From Brevibacillus migulae (lineage in GTDB: Bacteria > Bacillota > Bacilli > Brevibacillales > Brevibacillaceae): 36,335 bases of DNA. The notes below the pieces were generated by a model that saw only the letters and a list, made by a program, of their open reading frames with translations, made no database searches and was not told where the DNA came from. The translations under genes and the position numbers were made by a program. The stretch spans positions 1 to 36,335 of the forward strand of contig NZ_SDKD01000034.1 in the NCBI RefSeq assembly GCF_004521915.1, read 5' to 3'. Positions 15,772 through 23,465 of this stretch are shown one piece after another (within the stretch, counting starts at the first letter, position 1; each line of letters opens with the position of its first letter).

Positions 15772-18116
15772 TGCTTCTCCCTCCCGTTTTGAATGGCGCG
15801 CCACACCTTTTGCGGAGTGAGCGGCATATCCAGATTTTTCACACCAAACGGCTTCAACGCGTCCATGACCGCATTGACGACGGCTGGAGGCGCTGCGGTA
15901 GTTCCGGTTTCCCCTACGCCCTTTGCCCCCAATGGGTTTACAGGCGACAGCGTTTCGGTAAAGGCCGATTCGATCATGGGGAAGAATCGGGCTTTTGGCA
16001 TGGTATAGTCCATGAAAGTCCCCGAGAGCAGCTGGCCGTTTTCGTCATAGACCGCTCCCTCCCACAGCGCTTGACCGACGCCTTGGGCGATGCCGCCATG
16101 CACCTGCCCTTCCGCCAAGAGCGGATTGATCACCCGTCCCACATCATCGACCGCGATATACCGCATCAGGAAGACTTCTCCGGTCTGGGCATCTACTTCC
16201 ACTACGCAAATATGGGTGCCAAACGGATACACAAAGTTCGCTGGGTCAAAGAACGATTGCCCTTCCAGCGACGGCTCCACACCCGGCGGCAGATTCCAGG
16301 CAAAGTTGGCTGACTTGGCGATTTCCTGGAACGTCCGCTGTCTGTCCGGGTCTCCTTTGACCCGAAAGATGCCTGCTGTAAAGTCGATCTCTTCCACCGT
16401 GGTCTCCAGCTCATGCGCAGCGATTTTCTTCGCCTTTTCCACCACGCGATCCGCAGCGATGGAGACGGCTGCTCCGCCCACGGCAGTAGCACGTGAGCCA
16501 TAGGTTCCCCAGCCCATCGACACGCTTTGGGTATCGCTGTGTACCAGCTCGATGTCTTCGATCGGAATGCCCAGCTTTTCAGCGACGACCTGTGAAAAAG
16601 AGGTTGCCGTCCCTTGGCCGTGCGGAGAAGTGCCTGTAAAGACCGTTACTTTTCCGCTCGGATGGACTCGCACGGTACTGTTTTCCCAGACTCCCCCCTG
16701 GAAACCGATCGCGCCCGCTACCGCTGACGGGCCAAAGCCGCACAGCTCCACATACGTCGAAAAGCCGATACCCACCAGCCTGCCCTGGGCACGCAATTCT
16801 TCCTGCTCTTCCCGCAGCGCTTGGTAATCCAACATTTCCAAAGCCTTGTCTAGCGTCAGATGGTAATCGCCGCTGTCGTAGGTGACCCCCATCGCGTTTC
16901 CGTAGGGGAAAGCTTCTTTTGGCACAAAGTTGATCCGCCGCACCTCTACCGGATCCATCCCGATCTTGTCTGCGAACAGGTCGATGGCCCGCTCGATCTG
17001 ATAGGTCGCTTCCGGCTTGCCCGCCCCGCGATAGGCATCCGTCGGTGTCGTATTCGTATACACGCCATAAGTGACAACGGCCGCCTGCGGAATCTTGTAA
17101 GCACCCGTGACCATCAAGCCAAAATCGATCGTCGGACAGCCGGCGCCGAAAGTGGACAGATAGGCCCCCAAATTGGCGGTATTTTTCACGCGGAGCGCAG
17201 TCAGCGTCCCGTCAGTTTTTCCTGCCAACTCAACCTCGATCACTTCATCGCGTCCATGAGTCGTCGCCTGAAAATGCTCCTTGCGCTCCTCCACCCATTT
17301 CACCGGACATTTCAATTCGCGGGCAGCGCAGGCGACCACCGCTTCCTCGGAATACGTCGCGATCTTGGAGCCGAAGCCTCCGCCCACATCGGGTGCGATG
17401 ATGCGCAGCTTCGATTCGGGGATACCTAGCACATCGGCATAGATCATCCGATGAATATGCGGATTTTGCGAGGTGCACCAGATGGTCATTTCTCCGCCGC
17501 CCGGATTGTACTGCGCTACTGCGGCGCGCGTTTCCATCGGATTCGGCACGACCCGCTGGTTATAGAAACGTTCTTTGATCACGACCTCTGCCTGCTCAAA
17601 GACTTCATCCGGGATCTCTCCCGCCTTCCACAGGAGCGCGAGGTTGCCCGGGACATCGTCAAACAGCTGCGGAGCGCCCTCTTGCATGGCCTGCTCCTGC
17701 TGGACGGCTGCGGAAAGAACCTCATAGTCCACCTCGATCAAGTCAAGCGCATCCTTGGCGACATACCGGTCCTTTGCCACGACAAACGCGATCGTCTCAC
17801 CGACATAACGCACTTTGTCTGCCGCCAATGCCGGGCGATCCTTTGGCTTCAACTCACAACCGGGCAAAAACCACATGGCGGGAACGGCTTTCATCTTATC
17901 CGCCAGCTCGGCTGCCGTGAAAACAGCCGCGACTCCGGGAAAAGCTCTGGCTTTGCTCGCATCGATCCGCTTGATCACGGCATGGGCATGCGGGCTGCGT
18001 AAAAACGTGCCGTACAGCATCCCCGGCAGCTTGATGTCATCGGTAAAATAGCCGTTGCCGGTGATGAGCCGCGGATCTTCCTTGCGCTTTACAGGACTGC
18101 CAATCATCCCTGCCAT
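15768..18116 (-). CDS. Molybdenum hydroxylase large subunit (CoxL/xanthine dehydrogenase family, AYRGAGK type)
   Basis: A 782-residue molybdopterin-binding subunit. Motifs include GSPVKRKEDPRLITGNGYF at the N-terminus, a GGGFGSK cofactor loop, DAYRGAGKPEA (residues near 365) and, close to the C-terminus, GAKGVGETGTTAAPPAV with the catalytic Glu of the family. True aerobic CO dehydrogenases (form I) carry AYxCSFR with a Cys that binds Cu; here the loop is AYRGAGK, so this is a form II-like enzyme of unknown substrate, probably an aldehyde or N-heterocycle hydroxylase. GGGGAGGG precedes the ATG by about 10 bases. It starts two bases after coxS. Confidence 0.92.
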   Translation of the reverse strand: MAGMIGSPVKRKEDPRLITGNGYFTDDIKLPGMLYGTFLRSPHAHAVIKRIDASKARAFPGVAAVFTAAELADKMKAVPAMWFLPGCELKPKDRPALAADKVRYVGETIAFVVAKDRYVAKDALDLIEVDYEVLSAAVQQEQAMQEGAPQLFDDVPGNLALLWKAGEIPDEVFEQAEVVIKERFYNQRVVPNPMETRAAVAQYNPGGGEMTIWCTSQNPHIHRMIYADVLGIPESKLRIIAPDVGGGFGSKIATYSEEAVVACAARELKCPVKWVEERKEHFQATTHGRDEVIEVELAGKTDGTLTALRVKNTANLGAYLSTFGAGCPTIDFGLMVTGAYKIPQAAVVTYGVYTNTTPTDAYRGAGKPEATYQIERAIDLFADKIGMDPVEVRRINFVPKEAFPYGNAMGVTYDSGDYHLTLDKALEMLDYQALREEQEELRAQGRLVGIGFSTYVELCGFGPSAVAGAIGFQGGVWENSTVRVHPSGKVTVFTGTSPHGQGTATSFSQVVAEKLGIPIEDIELVHSDTQSVSMGWGTYGSRATAVGGAAVSIAADRVVEKAKKIAAHELETTVEEIDFTAGIFRVKGDPDRQRTFQEIAKSANFAWNLPPGVEPSLEGQSFFDPANFVYPFGTHICVVEVDAQTGEVFLMRYIAVDDVGRVINPLLAEGQVHGGIAQGVGQALWEGAVYDENGQLLSGTFMDYTMPKARFFPMIESAFTETLSPVNPLGAKGVGETGTTAAPPAVVNAVMDALKPFGVKNLDMPLTPQKVWRAIQNGREKQ

Positions 18117-18118
18117 CG

Positions 18119-18640
18119 TTACCGTCCCTCCCCGATTTGCAGCGCATTGCCTGTTTCCGTCTCATCCACAGCCATGAGCTGGGCCGCATGCTTCACCGCC
18201 TCGACGATGAATTGGTAACCCGTACAGCGGCAAATCACTCCTTCCAGCGCATCGCGGATTTCTTCCTCGCTTGGATTCGGATTTTGCTGCAGCAATCCGA
18301 TCGAGGCGATCATGACGCCAGGCGTGCAAAAGCCGCATTGCAATCCATGCTTTTCCCAAAAGCTTTGCTGGATCGGGTGCAGATTGCCGACCTCGCCGAG
18401 TCCCTCGACCGTGGTCACCTGACAGCCCGCTGCCTGCACCGCCAGCATCGTGCATGATTTGACGGCCTCCCCATTCACCATGACTGTACAGGCCCCGCAC
18501 TGACTGGTGTCACAGCCGATATGGGTCCCGGTCAGATTGAGCGTTTCACGCAAAAAGTGAACAAGCAGCATGCGCGGCTCCACTTCTGCGCTGTAAGCTT
18601 TGCCGTTTACGGTTACCGAAACTTCCACCTTTTTCGCCAT
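18119..18640 (-). CDS. Molybdenum hydroxylase 2Fe-2S subunit (CoxS family)
   Basis: A 173-residue iron-sulfur subunit with two clusters. The plant-type ferredoxin motif GCDTSQCGACTV plus a later Cys (SCTML) and the C-terminal motif CGFCTPG...CRCTGY are complete. It receives electrons from the Mo subunit and passes them to FAD. The ATG at 18640 is preferred because GGAGG ends seven bases before it; the GTG six bases upstream is an alternative. CoxL follows after two bases. The C-terminus is somewhat extended compared with the common 155-165 residues. Confidence 0.95.
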   Translation of the reverse strand: MAKKVEVSVTVNGKAYSAEVEPRMLLVHFLRETLNLTGTHIGCDTSQCGACTVMVNGEAVKSCTMLAVQAAGCQVTTVEGLGEVGNLHPIQQSFWEKHGLQCGFCTPGVMIASIGLLQQNPNPSEEEIRDALEGVICRCTGYQFIVEAVKHAAQLMAVDETETGNALQIGEGR

Positions 18641-18665
18641 CCTCACACCTCCACGAATCGAACGT

Positions 18666-19118
18666 TTAGCTTTCGTCTGCGATTTGCTTCATTTCTGCTT
18701 CTGCTGACTTGAAAAACTGCCCGAGAACCAATTTGGCGACCCCGCCCATGACGCGCTGCCCGACGGAAGCCATCACTCCTGTTACGACCACCTCCGTACG
18801 GCAGCTGACCACTACCCCTCGCTCCTCCTCTTTCAGATGCATATGGGCGGTAGCGTCGATTTCACCCGGCATTCCCTTGCCTTTCATCAACAGGCGGTAG
18901 TAGGACGGCTCTTCCTGACTGTCCATCTGCACCTGACCGGTAAATAATCCTTTTATCGGCCCGACGCTCAATCCCATCTCGACGTGGTATACATCCTCCT
19001 GCGTGCGAACAAACGATTTGCAGCCGGGAATCGACTTCTTCAGCACCTCCTCATCCTGGATCAGCTTCCAGACGGCCTCCAGCGGGATGTCGAATACATG
19101 GGCGTACTCAATTTGCAC
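18666..19118 (-). CDS. CoxG-like SRPBCC protein
   Basis: A 150-residue lipid-binding-type (SRPBCC) protein of the CoxG family. Typical features are the start MQIEYAHVFDIPLEAVWKL, the SIPGCKSF segment and VGQRVMGGVAKLVLGQFF near the C-terminus. In known systems CoxG helps the Mo hydroxylase contact the membrane or the quinone pool. It is the first gene after the sigma-54 promoter, 25 bases before coxS, and so is probably translated from the start of the cluster transcript. No membrane segment is seen. Confidence 0.88.
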   Translation of the reverse strand: MQIEYAHVFDIPLEAVWKLIQDEEVLKKSIPGCKSFVRTQEDVYHVEMGLSVGPIKGLFTGQVQMDSQEEPSYYRLLMKGKGMPGEIDATAHMHLKEEERGVVVSCRTEVVVTGVMASVGQRVMGGVAKLVLGQFFKSAEAEMKQIADES

Positions 19119-19195
19119 GTGACTCTCTCCTTTGTGTTGAGGTGACGATGCGGCGAACCTTTGCGCAACGTTTACTAATTGTTATGCTTGTAAGA

Positions 19196-19211
19196 AGCAA
19201 TTCTTGTGCCA
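19196..19211 (-). promoter_or_regulatory. Sigma-54 (RpoN/SigL) promoter of the coxG-to-pxpA cluster
   Basis: TGGCAC-AAGAA-TTGCT on the minus strand fits the -24/-12 consensus exactly, with GG and GC ten bases apart. It lies about 78-93 bases before the coxG start. A sigma-54 activator gene is encoded at the far end of the same cluster. Confidence 0.85.
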
Positions 19212-19272
19212 TGCCTTTCTTGTCTTTTTTGTTTATCTAGCAAGAAAACGAGCATGCACGCCGTTGCAATTT

Positions 19273-19288
19273 TGAAAGAACCCTTTCA
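19273..19288. promoter_or_regulatory. Candidate upstream activator site for the sigma-54 activator
   Basis: TGAAAG-AACC-CTTTCA is a perfect palindrome centred about 95 bases upstream of the predicted start of transcription. It overlaps a direct repeat of TTTTGAAA 20 bases (about two helical turns) apart. Position and symmetry suit an enhancer-type binding site, but binding by the CBS-domain activator is an inference. Confidence 0.5.
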
Positions 19289-19401
19289 GTTTTGAAACAG
19301 GGGGAAAAGAAAAAGGACGGCCGCGATAGGCCACCCCTGATCTCCTGCCGGCAGATGCTTCCCGCAAATTCCTTGCGATATGTCTGCACGAGGTTGCTAT
19401 A

Positions 19402-20091
19402 ATGAATGATGAGGAAACATCCTACTTCACAGCGAGGTGCACTCCCTTGAATTCCTTGCCGATTCCTTCTCTGCTGCAGCTCTTTCAGGAGCTTTATCCG
19501 GTGCAAGCTTCGATAGCCGTTTCAGATGTGAACCAATATACGTATTACCAACCCAGCAAGTTTGTCCAATTGCCGATTCAGCCAGGGGATCAGATTATCG
19601 AAGGCAGTCTGACCTACCAGGCGTTGACAGCCCAGAAGAAAATTGCCGATGCGATTGGCCCCCATGTTTTCGGGGTTCCTTACTACGGCATGTCCGTGCC
19701 TGTGTTTGAACAAGGACAAGCTACGGGCTGCATCACCGTGATCCTGCCTTCGAAGCCTGCACAGCTTTCCTTTTTGACCGTGAAAACGGAGGATCGCTGG
19801 GCTCCCGTACGCTTTGAGCATATTGTGTATCTGGAATCCCAGCAGCGAAAAACCTTCGTCAAATCGGAAAAGGCCACGGGCTTGCACAAGTGCAATCTGA
19901 GCGAGCTGGAATTTCTACTGCCGCCTGAGCAATTTATCCGTGTTCACCGGTCTTATATCGTCAATGTGAACTATATCCGGGAAATTCAGCCTGACTCCCA
20001 TTCCACCTTTCTCTTGATCATGAAGGATCAGACCAAAATTCCGGTGAGCCAAAGCTATGCCAGCCTGTTTCGCCGGGCACTGCTTTTTTGA
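19402..20091 (+). CDS. LytTR-type transcriptional regulator with N-terminal sensor domain
   Basis: A 229-residue regulator. Residues 125-229 form a LytTR DNA-binding domain (FEHIVYLESQQRKTFV, EFLLPPEQFIRVHRSYIVN, PVSQSYASLFR). The first 120 residues look like a small PAS/GAF-type ligand domain (a hydrophobic strand pattern ending TGCITVILP) that I cannot name. A GAGG sequence lies nine bases before the ATG. It is divergent from coxG and is followed by the CoA-transferase gene, so it may control either. LytTR proteins also accompany some cox clusters elsewhere. Confidence 0.8.
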   Translation: MNDEETSYFTARCTPLNSLPIPSLLQLFQELYPVQASIAVSDVNQYTYYQPSKFVQLPIQPGDQIIEGSLTYQALTAQKKIADAIGPHVFGVPYYGMSVPVFEQGQATGCITVILPSKPAQLSFLTVKTEDRWAPVRFEHIVYLESQQRKTFVKSEKATGLHKCNLSELEFLLPPEQFIRVHRSYIVNVNYIREIQPDSHSTFLLIMKDQTKIPVSQSYASLFRRALLF

Positions 20092-20162
20092 ATTCGCTGC
20101 TTCATGTCGAGTTTTCGCTGGAACATTCCTTTTTTAAGGCTTTTCATGCAAAACCAAATGAG

Positions 20163-20210
20163 CCCTCTCTTCATCATTGCTAGAATAATGAAAAAAGGAA
20201 TGAAGAGGGG
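20163..20210 (+). promoter_or_regulatory. Possible ribosome-site-sequestering hairpin before the CoA-transferase gene
   Basis: CCCTCTCTTCAT (20163-20174) can pair, with a two-base bulge, with ATGAAGAGGG (20200-20209), which contains the ribosome site. An inner alternative stem TTCATCATT/AATAATGAA uses part of the same bases. The stretch TGCTAGAAT (20178-20186) also looks like an extended -10, in which case transcription would start inside and no hairpin would form. Confidence 0.35.
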
Positions 20211-20216
20211 ATGTTC

Positions 20217-21728
20217 ATGTCTCAGCATCTATCAGAACGCCTTCGCGATCATCGCTTACAACATAAAATCGTGTCTGCGGAAGAAGCAGCCGCTTGGATT
20301 ACAGATGGCATGACATTGGGCTTAAGCGGATTTACACGCGCCGGAGATGCCAAAGCGGTACCGATGGCATTGGCTGCCCGCGCCGAGGATAAGCCCTTCA
20401 AAGTGAATGTATATACGGGAGCGTCACTCGGCTCCGATATTGATAAAGTCATGGCGGAAGTCGGAATGATTCATAAGCGTCTTCCTTTTCAAGCGGATGC
20501 CACCATGCGCAAAAAGATCAATCAGGGCGAGATGCTGTTTGTCGACCAGCACCTGTCCCATACGGCTGAAGCGATTCGCGCTGATATTCTTGGACCTATT
20601 GATTACGCGATCGTGGAAGCGGTTTCAGTCACCGAAGACGGGATGATCATTCCGACGACCTCCGTGGGTAATTCGGCCATCTTTGTGGAAAAGGCGAACG
20701 CCGTCATCGTGGAATTGAATCTGTCCCAGCCGCTGGCGCTGGAAGGCACCCATGACATCTATGAAGCAGGCCCGCAGGGAAGCCGCGGCCCGATCCCGCT
20801 TACCAGCGTGGATGACCGCATCGGTGACCTCGGGATTCGCGTCCACCCTGACAAAATCAAAGGGATCGTGATCACCGACTCGACCGATTCCCCTTCGACC
20901 ATCGTCCAGCCCGATGAAGAAACAGCGATCATGGCAAATCACCTGATCTCGTTTTTGCGTAATGAAATCAGCGCCGGCAGACTCACGCACAGCTTGGCTC
21001 CCCTGCAATCCGGGATTGGCTCCGTCGCCAATGCGGTGCTGCACGGATTGTTGGACTCTGAGTTTCACGATCTGGAGGTCTATTCCGAAGTGCTGCAGGA
21101 TGCCGTCTTTGATCTGCTGGATGCCGGCAAGGTGCGCTTTGCTTCCGGCTGTTCGATTACGCTGTCAGCCGACAAAATGGAAGCGGTCTTTTCACAGTTT
21201 GAAAAGTACCGCGATCGTATCGTGCTGCGTCCGCAAGAGATTTCCAATCATCCCGAGCTGATTCGCCGCATGGGTCTGATTTCCATCAATACGGCTCTCG
21301 AGGTCGATATTTACGGCAATATCAACTCCACCCATGTGACCGGCACCCACATGATGAACGGGATCGGCGGCTCCGGCGATTTCGCCCGCAATTCACGCAT
21401 CGCGATCTTCGTGACGAAATCGATTGCCAAAAACGGCCATATTTCCAGCATCGTGCCTTTTGTCTCGCACGTTGACCATACCGAGCATGACGTCGATGTC
21501 ATCGTGACCGAACAAGGCTACGTGGACTTGCGCGGACTGGCTCCCAAAGAGCGTGCGCCGTTGATCATTGAACGCTGTGCGCATCCGTCCTACCGTCAGC
21601 AGCTGCTGGATTATTATGAAGCGGCCTGTAAAAATGGCGGACAAACTCCGCACGACCTGCAAAAAGCGTTTTCGTTCCATACGAATTATTTGCAGCATGG
21701 AACGATGCTTGAAACTGTGCGTGTGTAG
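20217..21728 (+). CDS. Succinyl-CoA:acetate CoA-transferase (acetyl-CoA hydrolase/transferase family)
   Basis: A 503-residue class I CoA-transferase of the AarC/Cat1/YgfH type, which exchanges CoA between succinyl-CoA or acetyl-CoA and short acids in the cytoplasm. Family signatures are LSGFTRAGDAKAVP near the N-terminus, LQSGIGSVANAVLHGL, VYSEVLQDAV with the catalytic Glu, DIYGNINSTHV and MNGIGGSGDFARN. The ATG at 20217 is preferred: GAGGGG ends six bases before it, whereas the ATG at 20211 directly abuts it. A strong terminator follows. It may feed acyl-CoA produced by neighbouring catabolism, but that is an inference. Confidence 0.9.
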   Translation: MSQHLSERLRDHRLQHKIVSAEEAAAWITDGMTLGLSGFTRAGDAKAVPMALAARAEDKPFKVNVYTGASLGSDIDKVMAEVGMIHKRLPFQADATMRKKINQGEMLFVDQHLSHTAEAIRADILGPIDYAIVEAVSVTEDGMIIPTTSVGNSAIFVEKANAVIVELNLSQPLALEGTHDIYEAGPQGSRGPIPLTSVDDRIGDLGIRVHPDKIKGIVITDSTDSPSTIVQPDEETAIMANHLISFLRNEISAGRLTHSLAPLQSGIGSVANAVLHGLLDSEFHDLEVYSEVLQDAVFDLLDAGKVRFASGCSITLSADKMEAVFSQFEKYRDRIVLRPQEISNHPELIRRMGLISINTALEVDIYGNINSTHVTGTHMMNGIGGSGDFARNSRIAIFVTKSIAKNGHISSIVPFVSHVDHTEHDVDVIVTEQGYVDLRGLAPKERAPLIIERCAHPSYRQQLLDYYEAACKNGGQTPHDLQKAFSFHTNYLQHGTMLETVRV

Positions 21729-21759
21729 CTTTTCTAAAACTTCCATCTAGCATTCGATT

Positions 21760-21794
21760 GCCCGGAGTATCTTTTTCACTCCGGGCTGTTTTTT
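21760..21794 (+). terminator. Rho-independent terminator of the CoA-transferase gene
   Basis: GCCCGGAGT pairs with ACTCCGGGC over a nine-base loop and is followed by TGTTTTTT. Confidence 0.9.
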
Positions 21795-21930
21795 CGTGAG
21801 CCCACTGCTCGTCATCCCGATCCGGTTGAGGAGGATTAGTCGTATCGGGTTCCGTCCCCATGCGGAAGGTGCCCAGCGCTTGCCATCCAGATTTTTCCAC
21901 GTCGGCATTTGGCCGAAGTCTTTTGCTTGG

Positions 21931-21970
21931 GAAAATGAAAAGGAGCCCGCCCCATCATGCGGAAGGCCCC
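21931..21970 (-). terminator. Probable terminator of the D,D-peptidase gene
   Basis: On the minus strand GGGGCCTTCC pairs with GGCGGGCTCC (with wobble pairs and one mismatch) and is followed by TTTTCATTTTCC. It lies 26 bases after the stop of the gene at 21996. Confidence 0.6.
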
Positions 21971-21995
21971 TGTCGTTTCTGCTTTTTCTATTGCT

Positions 21996-23393
21996 TCAAA
22001 TGCTGTATTCAACCAGCGCACTGCAGATCTGATCCTCCACAGCTTTCAGATCATCCGTGTCTCCCGCATAGCCGTTGCACATGATGGAAAAAATCAGCGT
22101 TTCTCCCGCCAAGGTAGCCAAGTATCCGGATAAGCCGCTGACTGCATTCAGCGTGCCGGTTTTGGCTTGCACCCGCTGAAATGCCGGGCTTTCTTCCTTC
22201 ATGCGGGAGGCTAGGGTGCCATCTACTCCAGCGACCGGAAGCGAGTGCAGAAACGGTTCGAACTCCTTTTTGCTCCTCATCCCTTCGAGCACAGTGACCA
22301 TTTGCCGGGGAGAAAACAGATTGTATACGCTCAAGCCCGACCCATCCCGCTGTTCAAACGGCCCGGCCATACCCAACTCCGTCACCGTCTCCCGGACCAC
22401 CTGCAATCCTGCTGCCGCACTGCCTTCTCCTTTTTTGACCGCTCCGATTGTCTTCAAGAGCATTTCCGCATAGTGATTGTCGCTGACTTTATTGAGATGG
22501 GTTACCAGTGTATGCAAAGGGGCAGAAGAGAACGAAGCCAGGTGCGTATTTTCCGCAGACGCTCTGCCTGTGCGTACTCGACTTTCCGGCAAAAAAGAAA
22601 TGCCCGCTTCCTCCAGCCTTTCTTTCAGGACATGGCCCGCATAGATTGCCGGCTCCTCGACAGTGATGCATTCGGCTGCCGCTTCTGACATTGGCAGGTT
22701 TCCTGTGATGCGAATGACATTTTTGGCACGCTCTCGTTTGATTTGCAGCGTATTGGGCTCCCCTGCCGCTACTGTCTTGGCCTGCAGCACCAGCTTCACA
22801 TAGGAAGTGGAAGGCGTCACGGTCACTTCGATCTCGTCGCCCACAGCAGTACCCGCCCGACACTCCACCTGCACCACGCCGCGATTCAGGGACAATGCAG
22901 CGGTCTGTGCGCTGTAATACTCCGATTCATATTCCGAGGCCCATCCTTCTCCCAGCCGTTGGTCGTCAAAGCAGGTCTCGTCCACAACAAGATTTCCCTG
23001 AATATGCCTGATGTTTTTCTGCAGGAGCGACTCTACGATCTCCCCTATCGATACACCCTCATGGACCTGCAGCGGAGGCCCGGAATGAATCGATGGGTCT
23101 CCGTATCCTTTTAGGTACAAATCGCCTTGCAGCACGCCATCCGATTGCAGCACCCCCTGATAGGAAAGCTCGGTGTGAAAGCGGAAATCCGGGCCAAGCT
23201 GAAGCAGTGCGCTGATCGACGTCACGATTTTCGTATTGGAAGCAGGTGTAAACAATCTGTCTGCATCATGCGCGTATAGAATGGACTGATCCGCAGCACG
23301 GTCAAGCGATTTGACCAGCACTCCGATGGTAGCGCCTTTTCGTTCGAGCCTGGTGATGAGCGAATCGATTTGTTCAACAGATTGGTCAGGCAT
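21996..23393 (-). CDS. D-alanyl-D-alanine carboxypeptidase/endopeptidase (PBP4/DacB family), no signal peptide
   Basis: A 465-residue class C penicillin-binding-protein-type enzyme. The three active-site motifs are intact: SNTK (52-55, in TPASNTKI), SDN near 305 and KTG near 413 (QAKTGTLNAVSG). Such enzymes trim peptidoglycan stem peptides outside the membrane. Here, however, the protein begins MPDQSVEQIDSLITRLERKG with no signal peptide, and an in-frame stop 39 bases upstream of the ATG excludes a longer start. GAGGTG lies seven bases before the ATG. The gene follows the MBL hydrolase by 72 bases and may share its transcript. Confidence 0.88.
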   Translation of the reverse strand: MPDQSVEQIDSLITRLERKGATIGVLVKSLDRAADQSILYAHDADRLFTPASNTKIVTSISALLQLGPDFRFHTELSYQGVLQSDGVLQGDLYLKGYGDPSIHSGPPLQVHEGVSIGEIVESLLQKNIRHIQGNLVVDETCFDDQRLGEGWASEYESEYYSAQTAALSLNRGVVQVECRAGTAVGDEIEVTVTPSTSYVKLVLQAKTVAAGEPNTLQIKRERAKNVIRITGNLPMSEAAAECITVEEPAIYAGHVLKERLEEAGISFLPESRVRTGRASAENTHLASFSSAPLHTLVTHLNKVSDNHYAEMLLKTIGAVKKGEGSAAAGLQVVRETVTELGMAGPFEQRDGSGLSVYNLFSPRQMVTVLEGMRSKKEFEPFLHSLPVAGVDGTLASRMKEESPAFQRVQAKTGTLNAVSGLSGYLATLAGETLIFSIMCNGYAGDTDDLKAVEDQICSALVEYSI

Positions 23394-23465
23394 CCAGGGT
23401 TCACCTCTTCGCGGGAAATGGTTTTCAGTTCACTATTCTCTAAATTATCTGTGAATATACCATTT

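Noticed and set aside
15768..18640. Aerobic carbon monoxide dehydrogenase CoxSLM
   Set aside because: The large subunit has AYRGAGK, not the Cys-bearing AYxCSFR loop, so only the family and not the activity can be claimed.
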